The notes under the pieces are model-generated. The model saw only the letters and a program-made list of their open reading frames with translations. It was not told the origin of the DNA and ran no database searches. A DNA stretch of 64,000 bases from Bombus terrestris (taxonomy: Eukaryota > Arthropoda > Insecta > Hymenoptera > Apidae). The translations under genes and the position numbers were made by a program. Where the stretch lies: contig NC_063272.1 of assembly GCF_910591885.1 (NCBI RefSeq), positions 12,536,364-12,600,363 on the forward strand, given 5' to 3'. Positions 51,616 through 61,169 of this stretch are shown here, one piece after another. Within the stretch, counting starts at the first letter, position 1. The number at the start of each line of letters is the position of its first letter.

Positions 51616-53272
51616 GTAAGTCGTTGAAGTGGTTCAACCGGTATCAAATTGAAAATATGCTCCTTTGCTCCGTTCATTTTTTGTTCAATTTATCAAAATG
51701 ATGTGGAGCTGAGAAGAATGAAATATTCGAGTAGGTTGTGTTAATTATTCCGATAATTACATTTTGATGTCTGCTTTAGGTTAATGAATTTTTAATGTAA
51801 AATTTGTTTTCGGTTTATTAACACTGTAACGTATGAGGAAGAATATTACTGGAGTTTTTGGAAAACTTTGCCTTCATCTATAGCTCAATTTTAATTGAAT
51901 CTCGTTCGATTCAATTTTTCCTTCTTCTCTTAGTTGCAAGAGAAAGTAGATTTCTATTTTGTATATTCTTTTTCGTGTTTTGTATTGTGCGTAATTGATT
52001 TGTGAATAAAAGAAAAGGATCAAAGGTAAATGATGAATTACGATGACTGAAAATAGTAGGAAATTCGCAAAAGTAAATATTAAATAAAAGTAAAAAATAT
52101 CAAGTAAATTGTTGGACATAGATGCGACAAATCCAACTCAGAAATAAAACGACATCTGTTTACAAAAAATTTCTATTCCAGCTGCAGGAATAACATATAA
52201 AGGAAAAGAATAATTTTTTTCAATTTATCAAATTTACTTATTGTTAATCCGCTATTTATTCTTCATTTTTAAAAGAGCAGTTCGTACGCATATTATCTTT
52301 ATATTCGTGCATAAAAGCTGCAACAATAAAAATTTATGAATATTTATATCTAAAAGTTTTTCTTACCGTTTGCAACAACAAGCTTCCAACCATTTGTAGC
52401 TGTGTATGAACGCCAGTAAAAAAAGGAATATATTTTTACAAACAGAAGAAAGACGTAAAATATTCTATTTATAAGCATTGGGTTTAACAAAAGTGTTCCA
52501 CTCTCTCTGCTATTTTTATTCAAAATCACAAAATACGTGCGCGTTGGGTTTAGAAAGAAAGCAAGGTGATTTCGCGTTTTATAACAACTATAGTAAAGCA
52601 TCGTAGTTTATTATTTGCTTTACGGTTTTCATTATCTTTGACTTCTATCCGTTACGTTTCACGTCAGTTATTGAGTTTACAATGGAAGAGAACAGCAGGC
52701 TTGTGAAACAACAGTTTGTATGTATTAATTTGATAAAGAAAAACATGGTTTCGATTTCTTAAATATAAATATACTTTATGTGTATGTTCACTGAATTGAA
52801 GTCATTTAGACCATTGTTCCTTTAAATGATAGACGGAAGAATTATTCTCGAATATCACTAAGAGCGATATGGAAAATTATTGAGTTAAATAAAAAACTGC
52901 TTAAGAGGCAATAATTATTGAGAATGCGCGTTATAAAGGATTTAAACAGCAGATTGAACAATATATTATTCAGATAAACATACATTAAATCTATACGCAA
53001 ATGACGTATTATTCATAATAAGTTTAATTCATAATTTGAAACATAACAACAGATATTTATTATTAATATTAATATTGTGTAATTATATTAAATAATTATG
53101 ATACAAAACGCAATTATTATTGTAAATATATTTACGTGGAATATCGCTAATCTATATGTATATTACGATGTTAATATTCTCCCTTATAAACGTCGATATT
53201 TTTATTATGTCTGACTTAATAAATCCAATAAACTTGTAGCAATAAGCAATAAGACAGAGAATAATACATCGA

Positions 53273-53293
53273 ACATACATACATACATACATA
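53273..53293 (+). repeat. (ACAT)n microsatellite
   Basis: Five tandem ACAT units. Confidence 0.85.
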
Positions 53294-53723
53294 CGTATTT
53301 CTGTCTCGTTTCTCATTCTTCTTTCGAGCGAATGTTAATGGTAACAATCTGAATGTGCTTTGTGGTATTCAGTCATTTTGAACCAATTCTTAACAGAGAA
53401 CAATGACTCGAGTGTCAGAGAGACATTCATCGAAATCACCATATACCTCAACGTTGCTACGTAACCAGAATATCCAAACAAATGTTATCGATTACAAGTA
53501 GTACTGGCTTGAATAGTATGAATCAGGCGTACGGTACTGTTTCATTGATCAAACAATGTATACGATACAACAGAAGGCATTTATGCGAAACTACGAGAAC
53601 CATTAAAGCAAGCGAACGGGGAAACTTTTCAGATAAAATTTAAATATTCTTCGGCTAACTAATGTTAACTGTTTTTAGATAGTAATGTAACTAACACGTT
53701 ACAGGATTAATTATTAATAACAG

Positions 53724-53739
53724 TTTTTTTTTTTTTTTT
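53724..53739 (+). repeat. Homopolymer T16
   Basis: Sixteen T; simple repeat. Confidence 0.8.
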
Positions 53740-54879
53740 AACAAGATACAGAATGAGGGAAATTTAGGAAACTAGAATGAATCGAAAGAAGTTGAAGAAG
53801 AAAGATTTTTTTATACAATAAAATATTTAAATACATTTATATACTGTACGTTGTTGAGCAATTAAATTTAAGAAATTAAAATGATAAAATGATAAATAGA
53901 ATTAGAAAATCAAAAAAACAATAATTATTAAAGCACCAGAATGTTTCGATGGAACAAAAACAGGGAATATTCCTAAATCCTGTTTTAATCCCAACTTTAA
54001 TTTAAATTCTCAAGTAGGAATGACAAACATAAATTAGATGGATGTGACGTATCAATAATTTACATCTGACATAACGTAGCAGCAGTGAAATATCTGACGT
54101 TTAGATAAATAGATGCTACTGGAATTATAATTCAAGGGATTTAACTGATCCTCGGATAAATATTTCAAACAAAAGCTACATAATCTCCAGCAAAACATAG
54201 TTTTGATCTTAGTTTTAAGAATGAACGTATAAGGGGAATACGAAATTTAGTTAATTATTTTAATCTTTTTGTTGTTTCAAACGAAAACATGTATCTTTTA
54301 ATGTATAAATCAACGCAACCTATTACTCTACGTAAAAAATTAAAAACAAAATTGAAAACTGTTCGATCTCAAAAAATTGGTAGTTTTAAAAACACCTTAA
54401 TTCGCTTTAAGAAGAAATTTGATTAATATCTCAGAACAAGAGTATAATCTTTACTCAATACAATTTTCATCGTACAGCTAGTAAATATAATAAAGTAAAA
54501 TTAACAGTTTCTATAACAAATTACAATTACCAGAAGGTGATGGCTACTTTCAATAGCAATCCTTGAAAATAAAAATTATACAGCAACGAAACGCGACACT
54601 ATAATTCACGATCAGCGATGTATCAAAAGCATATTGCCCGTTTTCTACACTTACCCCGACAAACTAGGGTAAACCAGTAAATCCGGCGTGAAAACCATAT
54701 TCCAAAACCACTCATTTGCCGACCCAAAATTGGGCAGCACTATATCAAATGAAACCAAGCTAACAACCCAAAACAGCCAGTAAAACACTGTCGGCAGTGC
54801 GATATAACACAGATCGAGCAAAAACCCGATGATCTACGCGTCATTCATCATCCATCGGTGCAATTTCCCAACCGTGGTA

Positions 54880-55520
54880 GCAATCAAAATTCACTCGGTC
54901 GACCAACACGACCCAGAAACAAACCCTGCGCGCGATTTACTCGATCGCGATTTCCAATTTCCCTGCCACTGTCCGTTCGATACCGCGTTCTCCATCCAAC
55001 GAAACGTAGACGAAGCGTCGCGTTAGAGAACGCCGCCGAAACAAACCTATGGAACGATATTCGGCGTACAATTATGGGGCACGGGTTCAAATATTTCAAC
55101 GTCGACGCGTCTGACGCGAGCGAGCGGACGAGAGTCTCCACTCGTTACCGCAATTACGCCGTTCCTGAGCAACCATCCATATATCCGTGCATTGTGTCTA
55201 TCCAGCTAGCATCAGGACCCATCTGTTTCTGGGTGGCCAGTTTGGACAATTGGTTGTGTGCTTTCTGTCGCGCTGTTTCATACGCGTCCATCGCGGTACG
55301 CGTTTCCAATTACCGGAAGATGCGCGGACGATCGAGAGATGGACAGATAACGATCGTGAAGGAATCGCAGGATGATGGAGGAGGCGGTTGACGTTGCGAA
55401 GATTCATAGTCTGGACCAGCGATTTTTAATTACTGTACCGCCAGAGATGCACAGGTGTGCAATTTTTAAACAATGCGATGTTTAACGACAGGCGAGACGA
55501 CAGTGCCTGTACAAATATAT
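54880..55520. promoter_or_regulatory. CpG island, possible regulatory element
   Basis: This is among the most CpG-dense stretches in the window (words such as GTCGACGCGTCTGACGCGAG). It ends in a segment with TGCACAGGTGTGCA at about 55449-55462, a 6-bp inverted pair around GG that contains an ACAGGTG E-box-like core. Open frames occur on both strands over the same bases. A promoter or enhancer role is inferred from composition; no TATA box or initiator is clear. Confidence 0.3.
55074..55391 (+). CDS. Unrecognised open frame (105 codons) in CpG island; doubtful
   Basis: ATG at 55074, stop at 55389-55391; the frame is also open upstream to a GTG at 54858 (177 codons). The translation has a hydrophobic Cys/Trp-containing middle (ICFWVASLDNWLCAFC) and an acidic, Gly-rich end. 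I recognise no domain. Two other frames (55187-55375 plus, 55198-55407 minus) overlap it, which is expected in CpG-rich DNA, so coding status is unsupported. Confidence 0.12.
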   Translation: MGHGFKYFNVDASDASERTRVSTRYRNYAVPEQPSIYPCIVSIQLASGPICFWVASLDNWLCAFCRAVSYASIAVRVSNYRKMRGRSRDGQITIVKESQDDGGGG

Positions 55521-55989
55521 TTGTTGGTGCGCCGCGGAATTTTAGTAATTGGTTTCATCATTCGTTATCATGAAGCAACTGCGTGATAAAATAACTAGTA
55601 AAAAAATATGTAACAAATTCAGTTACCTTAACATCGATACAAGAAACAATTTGTGAAACTTTTTATATAAAAAGATGATTAGAATGGATGTAAGAACCAA
55701 CTTAAAAATTGTAACCTAAACAGAAATTTTGGGCCCTTGTAACGATTATTATCGTACAGTTATATAATTATTATATATACCATAGTAATATAAATAATAC
55801 AATCGACAGGGCGAAGAGAAGGATTCTGATAGTTACTTAGATATAATAATATTATTTAATCATTATGAAGACGGAGGAGGATGATCCTGATTATCACCTC
55901 GATCGATGCCGCTGTCTAGTGCTTCAATTTAAAACCTTGCTATATTACATACATTGAAAACTATCAGAAGCAGAACGAAGTTCGTTAGA

Positions 55990-57060
55990 GGCGATTAGAA
56001 ATGAATTCTCAAAGGTAGGGATCGAGAGGACAAAGGAAATGGAAGAAGCTGAAGAGAGGAATTGAGTTGAAGAGGATTATTGGATAGAAGAGTGGAAGAA
56101 TTGGAAAAGTGATAAGAGTTGTATGAAGGTTGAAGGTTAAAGGTCTATGCTACGATAGAAAGAACTGCAGGTATTGGAAGTATGACTGTTTTAGAGATGA
56201 AATAAGTCCTGTTAAATTTTCAAACAAGAAAATAGAAGGAAATAAAACTCGAAGCTACCTATCGATTTAATAGATTTTCTTTCAATTAGATTTGTATAAA
56301 ACTTCACATCGTAAGAAATATAAAAAACGAATAAAACTTTTACAAGTACAAAATAAGATTAAAATGTGAAAATGATGTTGATGTCTAGTAAATTTTCGAT
56401 GCTATGAGCCAGTGTTTACGAAGTTAAATTATTAAATTAGTAATTACTACGTATTAATATTAATGACAAATATTAATATATCAACTACAATTTAATAAAG
56501 AAATGAAACTATTATTGGCGCCTGCATGCTTGAAATACCAATAATGTAGCTTGTCTCCCGTACGTAGCCTTCCTACTTCAAAACGTTATGGATGAAACAG
56601 AAATACTAGGAGCAAAGGATACTTGAGTATTTATAGTAGCAGAAGAAATTGCGATGCGGATGGAAGATCAGGTGCGAAATAAAGTGAGCACAAGTGAAAA
56701 CGAGTTTCAAGAAGGATTACCGCCGTTAAAAATACACTTTTTACTCTGAAAATGAATGTTGCTAGAGCATTTTTAAAACGAGGTCTTTTACTGCCGAAAG
56801 TTCAGAGGAACGAAAGGAATAAATTCAAAGGAAGGAGAATACGTATAAATAGAAGGAGAAACAAATAAAGGAGCAAAAGGAAATGAGAGGTTCGAAAAAG
56901 AGAGTAAAAGCAGGAGAAATAGAAAAAATAAGTGGAAGGAAGAATAAAGGGAGGATTAAATGACAAGAGAAGAAAGAACGTAGGATGAAACAGGAGAAAG
57001 GAAGTGCAGAGGAGTGAAAAAAGAAGCGTAGAGTGATGCGAAGATAGCAAAAAGCATAAG
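55990..57060 (+). other. Purine-rich strand asymmetry
   Basis: The plus strand is strongly enriched in G and A, above all at about 56802-57058 where roughly four of five bases are purines by eye count (AGGAGAA, GGAAGGA, AGAAAGAA words). It is not a simple repeat of one unit. The open minus-strand frame across it (56802-57050, Phe/Leu/Ser-rich) is a direct result of this bias and not a gene. A decayed GA-rich microsatellite or a structural/nucleosome-related sequence is possible. Confidence 0.6.
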
Positions 57061-57099
57061 GAATGAGTTATTTGTTCGCCTTTATGTCTGGCGTTGGGG

Positions 57100-58200
57100 C
57101 ATACGAATGTAAAGGATCTACAGGATTGAAATATCGATGTTGAACAGTGAGATTGCTCGGAGAAATAAATTTAAACCCTGCTATTATTTACTGCAAACGT
57201 ATGTCAAAAATAGCGTAAAGAAATTCCCAGGAAGATGTCGAATATAATATTATAATTACATTAATTTATATTATATTATTAATTATTATATTAAATTAAT
57301 ATAAATATATATATCTATAATACCATTTTATAAAATTCTATAAAGCCTACGTTACAAGAACGTGTAAAATTTTAGATTAGTATTTGATTTTATTAGATCT
57401 ATAATAGCTATTTGATTAATTTCATATTGTGGTATAAAATACATCAAATTTCAATCTGCCTAGTAAACTGATATTATCTTTCATAGTTTGATAGAACTTA
57501 TATATCCATAAAGTTATTTTATAAGATTTTAGAGAACATATATATTCTAATAACTATCAGTAGCTAATAACCATCCATATTTTAACAACATCTAATCTTT
57601 TCTATCGATATATCTAAAATTTAATCAATATCTGAAACAGGATTTAGAAAAGCAATTAGAAGCAGAAATAATTGAGAACACATCTATCGAGGTATTACGT
57701 ACATCGTATAAGTAAATGCATACGCTTAGTTGGTAACTCTATCTGAAGCCTCGGGATAACTGTAAGCCTCTCGAAACTTTCGTGTACATGTGGCAAGCAA
57801 CGAGTAACAGAAATTCCAGGAGAAAAGTGGTTTTAAAAAAAACTAAAATAGAGAAACGCTCGCTAGACGGCTGCCGTTCGTCTGAATTTTTCATTTACAC
57901 TCGCTACTCAATTACGTGGAGGATTTATCACGTTGAAGCATGTTTTGCAGCGGACAGGCTGAACTGCAGCGCGGAGGCCAACTGCAGGATAAGCTTTGGC
58001 TAAATAATTGCGCCGTGTCGCGACGCACCTCTGGGCCACTTCTGCTCCTTTCTTTCGCAGTTCTTCTCGTTCTCGCGAGCCTCTCGCCTTTCAAACTTCA
58101 CGGAAACGTTTAAGCCCTTCTCCGTCACCGTTTTCTGTTCCTTGGTCTCTCGGTGCCTCTGTACTCGTCGCCGTTGGTTTTTTCATCTAATTAAGAGGCG
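57100..58200. other. AT-rich DNA then CpG-rich patch, no gene recognised
   Basis: AT-rich to about 57830, then a CpG-richer block at 57850-58190 with short frames on both strands (57782-58003, 58008-58190 plus, 57912-58094 minus), none recognised. A CTTTCTTTCGCAG word near 58048-58060 resembles a splice acceptor, but the following bases show no coding bias. Confidence 0.4.
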
Positions 58201-58312
58201 GTCATTTGTTATCGTTGGACAAAGTTCAAGGTTTTTATTCGATGAATAGTTGCTGTTACTTTTTGCCAACGATTCGATAAGATAACATTAGGTTGTGGCG
58301 TAATGAATTACA

Positions 58313-58336
58313 TTTTTTTTTTTTTTTTTTTTTTTT
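58313..58336 (+). repeat. Homopolymer T24
   Basis: Twenty-four T, the longest homopolymer in the window. It lies about 90 bp before the 119-bp tandem duplication; an A17 run lies on its other side. Confidence 0.9.
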
Positions 58337-58427
58337 AAGGAATGAATAAACGTAGCTTGTTTTAAAAGGACTATTTTTAATTAAGACAAAAATAATCTGA
58401 ATTTACGAACAAAATAATATAAACGGA

Positions 58428-58665
58428 GATAATTTTTAAATTAGTAAAACAAAGGCTTACACGTCGAGGAACGACGTTTATTATCCATTATACAACAAAC
58501 TGGTAGAAGAAATATGTGTGACGAATTTTATACTTGTCTCGAGGAAGATGATTTTTAAATTGCTAAAGCAAAAGCTCACGCATCAAAGAACTACGTTTAT
58601 TATCTATTGTGCAACAAACTGGTAGAAGAAATATGTGTGACGAATTTTATACTTGTTTCAAGGAA
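58428..58665 (+). repeat. Tandem duplication, 2 x 119 bp
   Basis: Copy 1 (58428-58546) and copy 2 (58547-58665) have identical length and align without gaps. I count about 16 differences in 119 positions, nearly all transitions. The block ACAAACTGGTAGAAGAAATA and the following GTGTGACGAATTTTATACTTGT are identical. Several differences replace CpG in copy 1 with CA or TG in copy 2. A plus-strand frame from 58609 begins in copy 2 and continues beyond it without likeness to known proteins. It probably arose as a simple segmental tandem duplication. Confidence 0.9.
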
Positions 58666-58865
58666 CAGGTAATCACTGAAGTTATTTTCCTAACAACGGT
58701 CATCGTCATTTTATATTTTCTAAAATTAACAATTGTAGAAACTATTTTGCAAAGAGGTTTAAATATGAATTCAGTTGAATTTAATTTTTATTTGTTTACG
58801 ACTAAAGCGTTGAATGTTAAAAATTATTCAAATATTCACGTATAAAGATACGTAATAGAATATTT

Positions 58866-58882
58866 AAAAAAAAAAAAAAAAA
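58866..58882 (+). repeat. Homopolymer A17
   Basis: Seventeen A, about 200 bp beyond the tandem duplication. With T24 at 58313 it brackets the duplication in inverted sense. Confidence 0.85.
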
Positions 58883-60340
58883 TGTAAGAAGTAAAAAAAG
58901 CGAAAAAATATAAATCACGGTTTACGAAAGAAAGGTTAACGTTGATTTAAGAGAAATCTATAATCGAGCAAAGAGTGGAAACAATAAACGAAACAATAAA
59001 TCAGTAACAAACGGACAGTTCCTGATGGTGCTCTATTATCATCTATTGATTGATGTTGATACGAACTGGCCCATCATTTATGGTAACGTTGCATGTAACA
59101 CGGATAGCTCGTAGCTTGATTTAGATCGATGTTTCGGATGTAACTTCGTGCTGGACAGTCGTTAATAAACAAACAATTCTTATGGTTTATGCATGAAGGA
59201 AGGATGAAAGAAAATATGCAAACTATTTGAAAAAATAAATGGTTCAATATTCTGTGAAAAAAACACAGCTTTTTAAATTAATATTTTCAAAATGAAAGGA
59301 CAATACCTATCATATTAAAGTAATTTTCATAAAGCTGTAAGTTTATATGTATTCAAATTTACAATTAAATTCTACAAATATTTATATCTCTCAGAAGGAT
59401 CTTCGACATTGTATTTTAGATGCTTTTCACAAAATCACATGAATATCTTTCGCTATGAATGTTGCTCGCTAATTTACACAATTATAAATATTATTTCCTA
59501 TCTGTTCAACCTCAAAAGCAGGAAAATACAGAACCAGCCACTCGTACATCAATTTCACCGAGCGGTGAACAGAACACTTATGATCTAGTGCAGCGACACG
59601 CGTCATTTTTACAACCCTCTCAATAACACTGCGTTGCAGCAACACACAGATTTGCATGAGCAAATTTACACGCGATACGATCTCTGTTAGCAACTTGTCA
59701 CCTGGTTTACATCTGCAAAGAAGCTAGGTATGAAAAACAAACGTTGACCGTTAGCGTCAAATCCATGTCCTAACACGATATAGCAAGTTACACTCGAAAT
59801 TACATTTAGTTAATCCGTTGAAAAGAAAGTTACGCATCAAAGAGAATCGTTTACTTTAAGATATCCGTAAAATTTAATTCTAGAAACGGACAATTTATTC
59901 CCTATTAAAATTATACTTATATTGTTCAAAACAATTAGTAGATCACTGTTGCATTACAAACTCGTGATAACAAGGCGAACGTATTAAAGAAAAATGTGCA
60001 GATATAAAGAATGAATTTTCCCCTCTTGATCTATTTGCAGTATTAAGATGAATTTAAATAAAGAATTCCGATACGAAAATTACATAATAGAATAGATAAT
60101 AAATATAGTAAATTATTTGATTTCGTTTTGTCACTTTCAAGTGTCTCTACGTTTAAAACTGCAAAAATAATTTCAATCAGATTTTTAGTCCAAATCCAAA
60201 TGCTCTACCATAAGATGACTTTTCAAATATCGATAGTTTGCGATCGGAAAACTGGGAAAGGATTTTAGTACTTTCAGCTGTTAGCTTTCACTTATATCAA
60301 CTTTTTAGCAAAGCAATTACATGAACAATAGTGCAGTTAC
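58883..60340. other. AT-rich stretch without gene
   Basis: No recognisable gene. One short minus-strand frame (59469-59693) is unrecognised. Confidence 0.5.
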
Positions 60341-60349
60341 AAAAATGAC

Positions 60350-61110
60350 GCGTCTGTCTCGCGTACACTGAGCCTGAAAGCGAACGAGAACGCGAGAAGC
60401 GGACGATAGATCGAAAGGATCGCGGCGCAGCCTGGCTCAGCATGTCCTGTCGTTTTTCGGTGGCGATCGGCCGTGTTCCCTGGTACCAAAATGCCGTCGA
60501 TGCGATGGAGAATGTGCTCCTTAGGACCGCGAGTTATTTTAAGAGAACTGGTTTGGTCGCTGTGCTATATTTACTTTTCTCCGGCACGCCAAAGTCATTG
60601 ACAGCGTCCTCTTGCACGGGCCTCACCTTCCTCGTCCTTCGAATTCGCCTGCAACATCCAGATCGATCCCAATCTTCTTCTTCTTCTTCTTCCACGCGTT
60701 TATTTTGACACGAAGACGTCGGCCAATAGCACACCTTCGCGAAGACTTTGAAAAATCTCTTCCAGGCCATCGGATACGAGTTCGCGAGTTCAATTGGAGA
60801 CGATTGCCGCAGTTTGAAGGAACAATGAGGCAAAAGCAATTTTAAGAATTTGAAGATGCGCTGAGACGCTGAATGATAGGGTTCTAGGGTCGGACGTTGA
60901 GCCGAGGACAATGGAGATTTAAGGTCGAATTCGATTCTTAGGTTCATTCTTGCGGGAAGCCATGTGTGTGGTGGAAACTTGCGGGGTTTTAGCGAGTTCA
61001 TTGGAAAGTTGAATGTGCCACGTGTACGTACGTGCTGTGGCACTCTATTTCTTTGTTGTAGTCGATGGACTGTAACGTCGTCAGCAGTAGACTGTCGATG
61101 TTTATATAAA
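60350..61110. promoter_or_regulatory. CpG-rich island with palindromic E-box; possible regulatory element
   Basis: This block is clearly richer in CpG than its flanks. At 61015-61043 it carries GTGCCAC and GTGGCAC as a perfect 7-bp inverted pair around ACGTACGT, with a CACGTG E-box at the left arm. A (TTC)n run lies at 60672-60692. Open frames exist on both strands, so coding status is unclear. A regulatory role is inference from composition and motif. Confidence 0.3.
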
Positions 61111-61166
61111 TTATTATTATTTTCAAAATTGATCTCGTATATTGTACAGGAGCACCATTCTCTCAT
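60534..61166 (-). CDS. Unrecognised open frame (210 codons); doubtful gene
   Basis: It starts at a true ATG (61164-61166) and stops at 60534. The product is basic, with a run of Glu followed by DWD near residue 160 produced by the (TTC)n microsatellite on the other strand. I see no signal peptide, domain or known motif. The frame starts in AT-rich DNA and passes through the CpG island, where stop codons are rarer. A plus-strand frame (60442-60708, 88 codons, ATG) overlaps it. It may be an orphan gene or chance. Confidence 0.15.
   Translation of the reverse strand: MREWCSCTIYEINFENNNNLYKHRQSTADDVTVHRLQQRNRVPQHVRTRGTFNFPMNSLKPRKFPPHTWLPARMNLRIEFDLKSPLSSAQRPTLEPYHSASQRIFKFLKLLLPHCSFKLRQSSPIELANSYPMAWKRFFKVFAKVCYWPTSSCQNKRVEEEEEEDWDRSGCCRRIRRTRKVRPVQEDAVNDFGVPEKSKYSTATKPVLLK
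60672..60692 (+). repeat. (TTC)n microsatellite
   Basis: About six TTC/CTT units; it encodes Ser or Glu runs in overlapping frames. Confidence 0.8.
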
Positions 61167-61169
61167 ATC

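Larger units (their letters stand above)
51622..54820. other. AT-rich stretch without gene
   Basis: No recognisable gene. It contains (ACAT)n at 53273-53293 and T16 at 53724-53739. If the donor at 51616 is used, this would be intron. Confidence 0.5.

Noticed and set aside
55865..55957. 30-codon ATG frame starting MKTEEDDPDYHL
   Set aside because: Too short to separate from chance, with no splice or promoter context.
56802..57050. Minus-strand Phe/Leu/Ser-rich frame resembling a membrane protein
   Set aside because: The composition is fully explained by the purine-rich opposite strand.
58313..58882. T24...A17 interval as a retroposon with its tail
   Set aside because: No target duplication or reverse-transcriptase or tRNA-derived body is visible; the runs are in inverted sense.
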